Assembly: GCA_003209375.1 (NCBI GenBank)
Contig: QCRF01000001.1
Coordinates: 119,316 to 183,315 of the forward strand
DNA from: Prochlorococcus sp. AG-459-N19
Lineage (GTDB): Bacteria > Cyanobacteriota > Cyanobacteriia > PCC-6307 > Cyanobiaceae
Direction of reading: 5' to 3'
DNA length: 64,000 nt
In this document: positions 8,080 to 17,214 of the stretch, in pieces
Position numbering within the stretch: the stretch's first letter is position 1
Layout: every line of letters begins with the position of its first letter
Made by a program: the position numbers and the translations under genes
Notes under the pieces: generated by a model
Seen by the model: only the letters and a program-made list of their open reading frames with translations
Database searches by the model: none
What the model was told of the DNA's origin: nothing

Positions 8080-8735
8080 TGAAATTATTAAATGAGTATG
8101 AATATAAAATACCAAAAATTTGGTTTTATGAGATTAAAGGTGTGCAAGATGTCGCAACTGTAGAAGAAATTAAAACTGCAAAAAACCTAACAAATTCAAG
8201 ATCAAAGATTTTCTTAGAAACAAGAGCTTATTTGCGACAATCACTTTCAACACTTTTTGATTTAGACCCTCTAAAAATTCCAATTAATGCTCATCCTGGA
8301 GAACCTCCAAGTTTACCCTCTGGCATGGGAAATATCAGTTTAAGTCATTGTAAAGATGCCATTACTATAGTCTGGCATACAGGCAAAATAGGGATAGATA
8401 TTGAGAGAACAGATAGAGATTTTAACTATTTAAGATTTGCAGAAAAATATTTCTTTCATACCAATAAATCAATTCATAATAATTATTTGACAAAAAATAT
8501 GATATTAAATCAATGGTGTGCTGTTGAAGCGGCTATAAAATGGGATCATGGAAAATTAGCTCAAGACATTAACCATTGGCAATTTTTTGAAAAGCCAAAA
8601 AAGTTAATTCATAAGAAGAAAAACATACATTTATCTTATTCAAAGATTAACTTCCATAATTGGACTATCGCTTTAGCCTACGAAGAAAAAACCTCTTTTA
8701 ATCCTGAGATTATTTGTTGTTCGAAAAATTTTTAG
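8079..8735 (+). CDS. 4'-phosphopantetheinyl transferase (Sfp/HetI type)
   Basis: A 218-aa enzyme that transfers phosphopantetheine from CoA to acyl carrier proteins. Sfp-family motifs are present: ISLSHCKDAI, the magnesium motif GIDIERTDRDF and WCAVEAAIKW, a variant of the W-x-x-K-E-A-x-x-K motif. No ATG occurs upstream of these in frame, so TTG at 8079-8081 is the likely start (KIWFYEIKG follows). It abuts the start of bcp divergently and overlaps the convergent rarA by 4 bp. It probably activates the fatty-acid ACP, since many cyanobacteria have a single Sfp-type enzyme (inference). Confidence 0.82.
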   Translation: MKLLNEYEYKIPKIWFYEIKGVQDVATVEEIKTAKNLTNSRSKIFLETRAYLRQSLSTLFDLDPLKIPINAHPGEPPSLPSGMGNISLSHCKDAITIVWHTGKIGIDIERTDRDFNYLRFAEKYFFHTNKSIHNNYLTKNMILNQWCAVEAAIKWDHGKLAQDINHWQFFEKPKKLIHKKKNIHLSYSKINFHNWTIALAYEEKTSFNPEIICCSKNF

Positions 8736-10021
8736 TTTTCTTTTCTTCTAAGCAGTTCTTCATATTGAGTTTTTTCCCATCCGTTATTATTTGGTTCCCA
8801 TATTTTTAAACCTCTTAAAGATTTGGGAAGATATTCTTGTGCGACCCAATTACCTGGATAATTATGAGGATTGACATAACTGTTAGAATTATTTTTTAAA
8901 TGATGTGGAACATCAAATGAATTAGTAGATTTGATAGTTTCAATTGCTTTAAAAATACTTTTCGTACTATTACTTTTTAGAGACATAGCTAAATGTAAAG
9001 AAGCCTGAGTTAAGAAATATAATCCTTCTGGAAAACCAACTCTATCAAAAGCATCACAACAGGATTGTACAACTACTATTGCATTAGGATCAGCTATTCC
9101 AATATCTTCACTGGCAGATATAAGTAGTCTTCTAAAAATAAAATTAGGATCTTCACCAGCCTCCAACATATTCGCAAGCCAGAATAAAGTTGCATCTGGA
9201 TCAGAACCTCTTATTGACTTGATAAAGGCACTTATTACATCATAATGATTTTGACCATTTTTATCGTAAACAATATTTTTCTTTTGAATTGCATCCTCTG
9301 CTATTGAAAGATTAATCTTGATTTCTTCAGCATCATTTTCAGCAATTGTTTCTATGGCCATCTCTAGGGCATTGATTAATGTTCTTGCATCACCGCCAGA
9401 AAATTTAACTAAATGACTTATAGCATCTTGAGTTAAATGAACCTTTTTTGAATCTTTTTTTTTAGAATAATGAGTTATGACTTTTTGTATTATTTTCTGC
9501 AAATCATTTTCTGACAAAGGAAGTAATGTAAAAATACGAGACCTACTAACAAGCGCTTTATTAACAGCAAAGAAAGGGTTTTCAGTTGTAGCACCAATAA
9601 AAGTTATAGTTCCATTTTCTATTGAAGGTAATAAAGCATCTTGCTGAACTGATGTAAATCTATGAACCTCATCGATAAATAAAATTGTTTTTCTTTTTGA
9701 GTTTATTAATCTATCTTTTGCATTAGCAATTTCATTTCTTAATTCTTTAACACTTGATAATACTGCATTTAACTTAATTAATTTTGAACGCGTATTAAAG
9801 GAAATAATTTCAATAAGAGTAGTTTTTCCAACACCAGGAGGGCCAGAAAAAATAAAATTACTAATTTTATCGTTTAATATTGCACTTCTCAAAAGCGAAT
9901 TCTCATTCAGGATTGGTTGTTGACCAAAAAAATCTTCCAAATTCTTTGGTCTTAATTGATCTGCCAAAGGTGCATTATTTTCTATTTGAGAATAATTAGT
10001 AAATAAATTTTCTGAATACAT
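8732..10021 (-). CDS. rarA: Replication-associated recombination protein A (RarA/MgsA AAA+ ATPase)
   Basis: A 429-aa clamp-loader-like ATPase acting at stalled replication forks. The N-terminus has the family entry LADQLRPKNLEDFFGQQPIL. Walker A is GPPGVGKTT (about residues 60-68), Walker B is ILFIDEVHRF, sensor 1 lies in GATTENPFF, and the arginine-finger region is SRSRIF. The C-terminal tetramerisation region includes AGEDPNFIFRRLLISASEDIG and DPNAIVVVQ. Length is normal for RarA, with no fused methyltransferase or other domain. It converges on the phosphopantetheinyl transferase gene with a 4-bp overlap. Confidence 0.93.
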   Translation of the reverse strand: MYSENLFTNYSQIENNAPLADQLRPKNLEDFFGQQPILNENSLLRSAILNDKISNFIFSGPPGVGKTTLIEIISFNTRSKLIKLNAVLSSVKELRNEIANAKDRLINSKRKTILFIDEVHRFTSVQQDALLPSIENGTITFIGATTENPFFAVNKALVSRSRIFTLLPLSENDLQKIIQKVITHYSKKKDSKKVHLTQDAISHLVKFSGGDARTLINALEMAIETIAENDAEEIKINLSIAEDAIQKKNIVYDKNGQNHYDVISAFIKSIRGSDPDATLFWLANMLEAGEDPNFIFRRLLISASEDIGIADPNAIVVVQSCCDAFDRVGFPEGLYFLTQASLHLAMSLKSNSTKSIFKAIETIKSTNSFDVPHHLKNNSNSYVNPHNYPGNWVAQEYLPKSLRGLKIWEPNNNGWEKTQYEELLRRKEN

Positions 10022-10054
10022 ATAAATAAAATCAAAAAATCATTACTATCAATT

Positions 10055-11692
10055 CTATGTAATTACTGTAGGAGTTTCCATTTTAGTAAGTTTTGAAATG
10101 TTTAATAAATCATCTAAATCATTTATTAGAGGTTTCAAAGCGATTTGAGGATTCAATGAAAGATTCTGTTGAGGATTGAAAAATTTCTCAAAGTAAAGCC
10201 TTAATGTTGCACCCTTTGTTCCAGTTCCAGAAAGGCGTACAATTACTCGAGAATTATCATCAAGCACCAATCTTAAACCTTGATTTTTACTTTTGGAATT
10301 ATCAACGGGATCGACATATGAAAAGTTATCTGCAACTTTAACTAAATGGCCAGCAAAACTATTTCCTTTTAAATTTTCGAGCATAGAAGTGAGGTTACCA
10401 AAAACTTGATTAGCAATATTTGAAGGAATTGCCTCATAATCATGTCTTGAATAATAATTCCTACCAAATTGCTTCCAATGATTCTGCATTAAATCACTTA
10501 CCGAACATTTTTTCTCAGCTAAAACTTGTAACCAATACAAAACTGCCCATAGTCCGTCTTTCTCTCTCACATGATTACTACCTGTTCCAAAGCTTTCTTC
10601 TCCACATAAAGTAATTAAATTAGAATCTAAAAGATTTCCAAAGAACTTCCAGCCAGTAGGTGTCTCGAAACAAGGTATATTTAATGCTCGAGCAACATTA
10701 TCAACCGCTGAACTCGTGGGCATGGATCGTGCTACACCTGTAATACCATCTTTATAACCAGGAACACATTTTGTATTAGCAGTAATAACTGCAAGGCTAT
10801 CACTAGGATTTACAAAACATCCACTTCCTAAAATCATATTCCTATCTCCATCTCCATCGCATGCAGCACCAAAACTATAAGATTTTTTATTTAATAACAA
10901 ATCAGCCAAGTGGGATGCGTAAGTAAGATTAGGGTCAGGATGTAAACCTCCGAAATCTTTTAACGGGTTACCATTCATGACACAATCATTCGCAAGACCC
11001 ATTTTTTCAACAAAAATATTTTTTGCATATGGGCCTGTAACAGCATTCATTGCATCAAATATTAACGAGAAGTCTTTTTTTAAAAAATCACTAATTTGAT
11101 CAAAATCAAAAATTTTCTCCATCAAATTAGAATAATCTTTCAATCCATCAATAATTTCTAAAGTAGTTTCACCATAAGGATAAGTTCCATATTCACTAAA
11201 ATCAGGTAATTGAATTTTACAAATTTTATAACTAGTTAGTAGTTGTGAAGCCTTGAAAATCTTATTAGTAATTATCTCAGGAGCGGGGCCACCATTAGAG
11301 ATATTCAATTTCACTCCAAAGTCGCCATCAATCCCACCAGGGTTATGACTTGCAGAAAGAATAATTCCACCAATAGCGTTTTCTTTTCTAATTAAATGCG
11401 ATGTCGCAGGAGTAGATAATAACCCGCATTTTGGAACAATAATCTTTTGAACTTTATGAGCAACACATATTTGGACAATTTTTTCTATTGCTTCAATATT
11501 GCCATATCTGCCATCACCACCAACTACTAATGTTGAACCTTGCAAATCTTCTAATGATTGTAAGATTGCCTCAATAAAAATTTCTAAATAATCTTCTTCC
11601 TGAAACTTTAAAGTACTTTTTCTTAAACCAGAAGTTCCTGGTTTTTGATCTAAAAAAGGAGAATTTATATTAACTACGTTAACTTGAGTCAT
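10055..11692 (-). CDS. pgm: Phosphoglucomutase
   Basis: A 545-aa alpha-D-phosphohexomutase interconverting glucose-1-phosphate and glucose-6-phosphate, linking glycogen/sugar nucleotide and central metabolism. The phosphoserine loop is ILSASHNPGG, the metal-binding loop is DGDGDRN, the sugar-binding loop is GEESFGTGSNH, and the C-terminal phosphate loop is VRLSGTGTKGATLR. Length fits the ~545-aa eukaryote-like PGM class. The ATG at 11692 follows the small membrane protein gene at 11725 on the same strand with 32 bp between them. Confidence 0.93.
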   Translation of the reverse strand: MTQVNVVNINSPFLDQKPGTSGLRKSTLKFQEEDYLEIFIEAILQSLEDLQGSTLVVGGDGRYGNIEAIEKIVQICVAHKVQKIIVPKCGLLSTPATSHLIRKENAIGGIILSASHNPGGIDGDFGVKLNISNGGPAPEIITNKIFKASQLLTSYKICKIQLPDFSEYGTYPYGETTLEIIDGLKDYSNLMEKIFDFDQISDFLKKDFSLIFDAMNAVTGPYAKNIFVEKMGLANDCVMNGNPLKDFGGLHPDPNLTYASHLADLLLNKKSYSFGAACDGDGDRNMILGSGCFVNPSDSLAVITANTKCVPGYKDGITGVARSMPTSSAVDNVARALNIPCFETPTGWKFFGNLLDSNLITLCGEESFGTGSNHVREKDGLWAVLYWLQVLAEKKCSVSDLMQNHWKQFGRNYYSRHDYEAIPSNIANQVFGNLTSMLENLKGNSFAGHLVKVADNFSYVDPVDNSKSKNQGLRLVLDDNSRVIVRLSGTGTKGATLRLYFEKFFNPQQNLSLNPQIALKPLINDLDDLLNISKLTKMETPTVIT

Positions 11693-11724
11693 ACTTTTAA
11701 GAAACTTCCAAAAATCTAACTAAA

Positions 11725-11895
11725 TTAATGGGGCATTTCGGAAGTTCTTAACATAGCGATAAACCATAATGAAGAAATTAATAATGCACTCAAAATTCCA
11801 TAGTTAACACCAAATTTAGAAATTGTAATTGGAACTACAAGTGGAAATGTTAATGCTCCAAACAAGGGAGTAAAAGCTACAATTTTTTTCAGCAT
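11725..11895 (-). CDS. Small membrane protein, 56 aa
   Basis: ATG at 11893-11895 opens a 56-codon frame ending TAA at 11725-11727. The protein begins MLKKIVAFTPLFGALTF, continues with a second hydrophobic stretch (GILSALLISSLWFIAML) and ends RTSEMPH. Two short transmembrane helices with a basic N-terminus are the only visible features. It lies 12 bp downstream of the DUF4912 gene and 32 bp upstream of pgm, all on the minus strand, so it is probably co-transcribed. The family is unknown to me. Confidence 0.6.
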   Translation of the reverse strand: MLKKIVAFTPLFGALTFPLVVPITISKFGVNYGILSALLISSLWFIAMLRTSEMPH

Positions 11896-11907
11896 TAATT
11901 TAATGAA

Positions 11908-13020
11908 TTAAAACCATTCTGTTTCAGCATTATCTTTTTCATTTGTATCGTCAAGTGGTGTAGTCCTATCAAAATTCATTGAAATACTTTTATCCTGCTC
12001 ACCAGTTACGTCAATAGCTTTAATATCATATTTTTGAGTCCCGTCTCTAAAAGGGACTTGAATTCTGAAGGTACCATCTGCAGCAAGTGGCACATCTTCT
12101 CCACCAATCGTGAGTTTTGCGGAGGGTTCTGTTGCTCCATAAACAATTAATTCAGCATCAGCTACGAGCCAAAAAGATCTATTTTTGACAATTCCACTTC
12201 CAGAATCATTTAACCCTGATGACCATTTACCAGCTCCTGAATCTGTGAGATTATCATTGAAGTTTTTTGAATTTAAATTTTCCATAAATTCTTCAGAGCC
12301 AACTTTTCTTCTGACAGGTATGTTAGTTGCTGCTTGATATAACCTTTCATGCATACCATTTTGCTCTGAAACAACAGGATTTGAAATATCTGGGATTGAC
12401 TCAGAAGTAGAATCCAAATTAAAAGGTACAAATTTATCAAGAATCTGCTCAGATGGGTGAGACCCAGGAACATGACTTACTGAAGAGAATGCCAACGACA
12501 TCCAGTTGAAACCATATTTGTAACCTAATTCAACTTTATAGTCTCTATCTGCAAGTGGGATTGGCAAGTACCACTCTGTACTATAACTATCAACTGTTAT
12601 CTCCCTAAGTGTTCCTTGATTCAAGTTGCTTCCATCAGATCCAGATGCATCAAATAAGCGTAAACATAATTTGTTTGCACCCAAGGATTGTGCTTTTTCT
12701 CGATCAGCATCAGAAATTTGCCAGAAAACATAAGCCCAGTCAGGATCTCGAGGTAGGAATACTACATTTGTTTTAACCTCTTCACTACTATTAACAATAT
12801 TGGACTCAAAAGTATCTTCAAATTTAGGCTGGGGTGTACTGGAATATATTTTATTTGCTGAATTTTCTTGATATTTTTCTTGATATTTGAGTATTAAATC
12901 AACGAGAACAGCTTTTGTTTTACGACTATATAGCGGTACTGATAATTTACTTGCTTCTTGACGTAATTGTCTGAGGGTAAGTGAGAGTAATTGTCCTTTA
13001 TTCATGAGCCCATCAGCCAC
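11908..13020 (-). CDS. DUF4912 domain protein with N-terminal Rho/SAP-like helices
   Basis: A 370-aa soluble protein. Residues ~8-50 (LSLTLRQLRQEASKLSVPLY and following basic residues) resemble a Rho-N/SAP nucleic-acid-binding module. Residues ~80-215 match the DUF4912 pattern: LPRDPDWAYVFWQISD, RLFDASG and TEWYLPIPLADRDYKVELGY. A later segment (SFWLVADAELIVYGATEPSAKL through PFRDGTQKYDIKAID) looks like a second beta-rich part of the same family. The C-terminal tail is acidic. The function of DUF4912 is not established. About 270 bp of A+T-rich, poly-T-containing sequence upstream (13021-13292) holds no gene I can support. Confidence 0.7.
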   Translation of the reverse strand: MADGLMNKGQLLSLTLRQLRQEASKLSVPLYSRKTKAVLVDLILKYQEKYQENSANKIYSSTPQPKFEDTFESNIVNSSEEVKTNVVFLPRDPDWAYVFWQISDADREKAQSLGANKLCLRLFDASGSDGSNLNQGTLREITVDSYSTEWYLPIPLADRDYKVELGYKYGFNWMSLAFSSVSHVPGSHPSEQILDKFVPFNLDSTSESIPDISNPVVSEQNGMHERLYQAATNIPVRRKVGSEEFMENLNSKNFNDNLTDSGAGKWSSGLNDSGSGIVKNRSFWLVADAELIVYGATEPSAKLTIGGEDVPLAADGTFRIQVPFRDGTQKYDIKAIDVTGEQDKSISMNFDRTTPLDDTNEKDNAETEWF

Positions 13021-13292
13021 TTTAAAATCTCCGTTTTTGTTTGGGATCAGTATGTTCTTTTTTTTTGTGAATTGTGTGTCTTTTTGCCTTGTCGTCAGGA
13101 TCCTCTGACTACTAAAAAATTATCAAAATTAGTATTTCTCTTCAAAACAGTTGGTATCAATGCAATTAATAAATTTTCAAATTAAATTTAAATGTAAATT
13201 AATTTTCTTTTTTTTTAAATTTTATTACCTGAATTTGTTAACGACTCAACAAAAATATATTTTTTCTTCGGGATCAGTTAATAAAAGGGAAT

Positions 13293-13646
13293 TCAGCGTT
13301 GTTCAACTAAAAGTACTAAATCATCTATCTCTAAATCCTCAATACTTTTACCAATTTTTTTTGAAAAAGTACTTAATTTTTTCGAAGTGGACCTTAACTG
13401 CTCATAAAAAAGATCACTAAATTTTTTATCATCAAATTTTTTGGATTGGTTATCACACCATTCTCTCAGGGGATTTTTATTTTGATATTCCAAACTATTA
13501 TCTAAATTGATAATTTTCAAAATCTGAAGGCAATGAGCGAGAATTCTTAAATGATGTTTTTGCATTACAGGTAGATCAAGATTATCAATTTCTTGAATAG
13601 TTTCTATATTTAATGGGTTAGATAAGGGATCAAGATGATTAGACAT
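13293..13646 (-). CDS. Hypothetical protein divergent from the suf operon (117 aa)
   Basis: A soluble, helical protein of 117 aa beginning MSNHLDPLSNPLNIETIQEI. It has a leucine- and histidine-rich centre (VMQKHHLRILAHCLQILKII) and a C-terminal half with repeated Lys/Asp (KKFDDKKFSDLFYEQL). It has one cysteine in the centre and one in LREWCDNQ, too few and too spread to suggest SufR-type cluster binding. It has no winged-helix motif that I can see. It occupies the divergent position where many cyanobacteria carry sufR, but at about half the length, and I see no reason to call it SufR. Confidence 0.55.
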   Translation of the reverse strand: MSNHLDPLSNPLNIETIQEIDNLDLPVMQKHHLRILAHCLQILKIINLDNSLEYQNKNPLREWCDNQSKKFDDKKFSDLFYEQLRSTSKKLSTFSKKIGKSIEDLEIDDLVLLVEQR

Positions 13647-13742
13647 TAATTTTTAGTTTTAATAAAGGAAAAAAACTCAATATTGGGGGTATCTTTCGTT
13701 AGAGTATATAAAGCTAATTGTAATAAGTTATTTTTGGATAAC

Positions 13743-15185
13743 ATGGTCAACGAAAATTTAGTAAAAGATGTAGTAAAAGAGCCTTACAAATATGGTTTCG
13801 TTACTGATATTGAGACTGAAAAAATAGAAAAGGGATTAAATGAAGATATCATAAAATTAATTTCACAGAAAAAAGAAGAGCCAAGATTTCTTCTTGATTT
13901 TAGATTAAAAGCCTTTAAAAAATGGCAAAAAATGAAAGAGCCTGATTGGGCAGCATTAGGATATAAAAAAATTGATTATCAAGATATTATTTATTACTCT
14001 GCTCCTAAACAAAAAGAAAAAATTTCTAGCTTAGATGAAGTTGATCCCAAACTTCTTGAGACTTTTGACAAATTAGGAATACCCCTCACGGAGCAAAAAA
14101 AACTCACAAATGTAGCAGTAGATGCTGTCTTTGATAGTGTTTCCATAGCCACAACTTTTAGAGAAGAACTTGCTGAGCATGGAGTTATATTTTGCTCAAT
14201 TAGTGAAGCAGTAAAAAATCACGCGGATTTGATTGAAAAATATTTAGGTACAGTAGTACCAACTAGTGATAATTATTTTGCAGCACTAAATTCTGCTGTT
14301 TTTAGTGATGGTTCTTTTGTTTATATACCAAAAGGTGTTACCTGCCCTATGGATCTATCTTCCTACTTCAGAATTAATAGTGGAGATTCAGGACAATTCG
14401 AAAGAACACTAATCATTGCTGAAGAATCGAGTTCTGTAAGTTATCTAGAAGGTTGTACGGCTCCAATGTTTGATACAAATACCCTTCATGCAGCAGTTGT
14501 AGAGCTTATAGCATTAGACGACGCCTCAATAAAATATTCAACAGTGCAAAATTGGTATGCTGGAGATGAAGAAGGTGTTGGCGGAATTTTTAATTTTGTC
14601 ACCAAAAGAGGAAAATGTTTAGGTAAGAGAAGTAAAATTAGCTGGTCCCAAGTTGAAACAGGTTCTGCAATTACATGGAAATATCCTAGCTGTCTTCTTT
14701 TAGGGGAAGAATCTGTTGGAGAATTTTATTCAGTGGCTCTCACCAATAATCTTCAGCAAGCAGATACAGGTACAAAAATGATCCATATTGGTCCTAAGAC
14801 CAAATCAACTATTGTTAGCAAAGGTATTAGTGCTGGTAATTCAAAAAATAGCTACAGAGGTCTTGTCAAAATGGGAACAAAAGCTACAGGATCAAGAAAT
14901 TACAGTCAATGTGATTCAATGTTAATAGGCGATCAAGCTTCTGCAAATACATTCCCTTATATCAAATCTCAACAACCCAATTCTGAAATTGAGCATGAAG
15001 CAAGTACATGTAGAATTTCAGAAGACCAACTTTTTTATCTCCAAAGCAGAGGTATAGAATTTGAGGAGGCAGTATCTATGATGGTCAGCGGTTTTTGCAG
15101 AGATGTATTTAATCAATTACCTATGGAATTTGCTGCTGAAGCAGATAAGTTACTAGCACTTAAACTAGAGGGATCAGTAGGTTAA
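13743..15185 (+). CDS. sufB: Fe-S cluster assembly scaffold SufB
   Basis: A 480-aa scaffold subunit of the SUF Fe-S assembly complex, acting with SufC and SufD. The ATG at 13743 ([19 protein letters not shown]) gives the usual cyanobacterial length; the frame is open further upstream but lacks a better start. The beta-helix core is recognisable ([53 protein letters not shown]) and the C-terminal family helices are intact. It is the first gene of a tightly packed sufB-C-D-S operon; sufC starts about 20-35 bp downstream. Confidence 0.95.
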   Translation: MVNENLVKDVVKEPYKYGFVTDIETEKIEKGLNEDIIKLISQKKEEPRFLLDFRLKAFKKWQKMKEPDWAALGYKKIDYQDIIYYSAPKQKEKISSLDEVDPKLLETFDKLGIPLTEQKKLTNVAVDAVFDSVSIATTFREELAEHGVIFCSISEAVKNHADLIEKYLGTVVPTSDNYFAALNSAVFSDGSFVYIPKGVTCPMDLSSYFRINSGDSGQFERTLIIAEESSSVSYLEGCTAPMFDTNTLHAAVVELIALDDASIKYSTVQNWYAGDEEGVGGIFNFVTKRGKCLGKRSKISWSQVETGSAITWKYPSCLLLGEESVGEFYSVALTNNLQQADTGTKMIHIGPKTKSTIVSKGISAGNSKNSYRGLVKMGTKATGSRNYSQCDSMLIGDQASANTFPYIKSQQPNSEIEHEASTCRISEDQLFYLQSRGIEFEEAVSMMVSGFCRDVFNQLPMEFAAEADKLLALKLEGSVG

Positions 15186-15206
15186 TTAATCAATTTCTAA
15201 ACTGAA

Positions 15207-15992
15207 ATGCAAAGTAAAATGAAAGAATCAGATCCAATTTTAGAAGTTGAAAATCTCTCTGCATCTACTGATAATCTTCCAATTTTAAAAGGGGTTTCAC
15301 TTACTGTCTATCCTGGAGAAATCCATGCCATTATGGGAAGAAATGGATGTGGCAAAAGTACTCTTTCGAAAATAATTGCAGGACATCCCTCGTATACTAT
15401 TACTAACGGCGAAATAAAATTTTTAGGTGAAAACATCAACTCTCTAGAGCCTGAAGAGAGATCTCAATCAGGAATTTTTCTTGGTTTTCAATATCCAATT
15501 GAGATTCCTGGTGTTAGTAATCTTGAATTTCTTAGAGTTTCAACAAATGCTAGAAGGAAATTCCTGAACAAAGAAGAATTGGATACTTTTGATTTTGAAG
15601 AATTAGTTAAAGAAAAGCTAGAAATTGTGAAAATGGATCAGGCATTCCTTTCAAGGAGTGTAAATCAAGGCTTTTCGGGAGGTGAAAAAAAAAGAAATGA
15701 GATTCTGCAAATGGCTTTACTTGAGCCCAAGATAGCAATATTAGATGAGACCGATTCTGGTCTAGATATCGATGCTCTAAGAATAGTGGCATCAGGAATT
15801 AAAAGAATATCTAATGCACAAACTGGAATTATACTCATTACTCACTATCAAAGATTATTAGATGAAATTGAACCAAATTATGTCCATGTTATGTCAGACG
15901 GACAAATCATAAAAACTGGTGAGAGCGATCTTGCTCTAGAGCTTGAGAAAAAAGGCTATGAATGGACTGATAACTTTATAAAAGAGACCTAA
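15207..15992 (+). CDS. sufC: Fe-S cluster assembly ATPase SufC
   Basis: A 261-aa ABC-type ATPase that drives the SufB-SufD scaffold. Walker A is GRNGCGKST, the Q-loop is [12 protein letters not shown], the signature is SGGEKKRNE and Walker B is [11 protein letters not shown], with the switch His in LITHYQRLL. These match SufC rather than a transporter ATPase (SGGEKKRNE and the 'GL-D-I-D-A' stretch). ATG at 15207 (MQSKMKESD) or 15219 (MKESD) are both possible starts. The gap to sufD is 4 bp. Confidence 0.95.
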   Translation: MQSKMKESDPILEVENLSASTDNLPILKGVSLTVYPGEIHAIMGRNGCGKSTLSKIIAGHPSYTITNGEIKFLGENINSLEPEERSQSGIFLGFQYPIEIPGVSNLEFLRVSTNARRKFLNKEELDTFDFEELVKEKLEIVKMDQAFLSRSVNQGFSGGEKKRNEILQMALLEPKIAILDETDSGLDIDALRIVASGIKRISNAQTGIILITHYQRLLDEIEPNYVHVMSDGQIIKTGESDLALELEKKGYEWTDNFIKET

Positions 15993-15996
15993 ATAA

Positions 15997-17214
15997 ATGG
16001 AAATTATTGAAAAAATAAAAACCAATAAATCGATTGATAATCAAACAGAAATACAAAAAATCTGTCTAGATAAATTACAATCAAGCCCTCTGCCCAATCC
16101 TAGAAGTGAACAATGGAGACTTTCAAATAAATCAAAATTATCAAACTTTTTAGATTACTCAGTTAATGAAAACAATTCAAAATTTGATATACCATATCCG
16201 AAAAATTCTCAAAGTACTATTAGATTAATAATTGGTGAGAATTGCCAAATTAAGTTAATAGAGAAAAATTATTCAATACGGCAATTAAGTGAGGATGAAT
16301 TACAAAAATATATCAAAGAGCAGATATCTTGTTTTAATCAAAACGAAAATTGGAGTGACCTACTAAATCTATCTTTAAGTTGTAAAAATAATATTTTGGG
16401 ATTAAAAATAAATGGATCAAAAATTCCTCCTATTGAAATCTTTAGTTATGCATCAAGTAATTCTTTAAACGCAAAAACCCTGATAATATTTTTAGAAAAG
16501 AATTGTAATGTTGAATTATTACAAGTAAATCTTGGTAAAGAAAACTCTTCATTATCGCAATCAACTTTTTTTTGCTTAGAAGAAAATAGTTCTCTTAACC
16601 ATGGTGTAGTTTCTTACGGTGTAAACAAATCAAATCTATTAAATTCTCTCAATGTAATTCAACAAAAAAATAGCGAATACAATTTAGGATCTCTACATTT
16701 TAAATTTAATTATGCAAGATTTGAAATTCGTATTAAACAATCTGAAGGAAACGCTAAAACCAATATCAAAGGTATGCAAATAACAAAAAAAGATGAACAA
16801 ATTTCTACTTATACAAAAATATACTTTGATGGGCCAAATGGATTTCTAGATCAAATAAATAAATCACTCGCTGATGATAAATCACATGCAATATTTGAAG
16901 GTTCAATAATAGTTCCGAAAATTGCCCAGAAAACTGATGCTTCTCAATTAAGCAGAAACTTACTTTTATCAAATCGCGCACAAATAGATACCAAACCTCA
17001 ATTAGAAATAATTGCTGATGATGTCAAATGCAAACATGGAGCTACAATTTCGCAACTAAATGAAGAAGAACTTTTTTATATGCGCACAAGAGGGATCACA
17101 TTAACAGAAGCAAGTAAACTACAATTAAGTTCTTACTTTCAAGAAATAATTTCATTTATTCCCGTCTCAAAAGATAGATGGAATTTGCTTGATAAACTTT
17201 TAAATGAAAATTAA
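15997..17214 (+). CDS. sufD: Fe-S cluster assembly protein SufD
   Basis: A 405-aa SufB paralogue that pairs with SufB and SufC. The N-terminus carries the family 'NPRSEQWRLSNKSKLSNFLDY' type entry (residues about 34-55). The C-terminal beta-helix and helical end are typical (DVKCKHGATISQLNEEELFYMRTRGI, then an EASKLQLSSYF helix). The central region is less conserved, as usual for SufD. Its stop codon TAA shares its last A with the ATG of sufS, so sufD and sufS are probably translationally coupled. Confidence 0.93.
   Translation: MEIIEKIKTNKSIDNQTEIQKICLDKLQSSPLPNPRSEQWRLSNKSKLSNFLDYSVNENNSKFDIPYPKNSQSTIRLIIGENCQIKLIEKNYSIRQLSEDELQKYIKEQISCFNQNENWSDLLNLSLSCKNNILGLKINGSKIPPIEIFSYASSNSLNAKTLIIFLEKNCNVELLQVNLGKENSSLSQSTFFCLEENSSLNHGVVSYGVNKSNLLNSLNVIQQKNSEYNLGSLHFKFNYARFEIRIKQSEGNAKTNIKGMQITKKDEQISTYTKIYFDGPNGFLDQINKSLADDKSHAIFEGSIIVPKIAQKTDASQLSRNLLLSNRAQIDTKPQLEIIADDVKCKHGATISQLNEEELFYMRTRGITLTEASKLQLSSYFQEIISFIPVSKDRWNLLDKLLNEN

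Noticed and set aside
13021..13292. Small gene or RNA in the gap upstream of the DUF4912 gene
   Set aside because: Only short frames and poly-T tracts occur; the two GGGATCAG-like matches near 13050 and 13270 are too short to mean anything.
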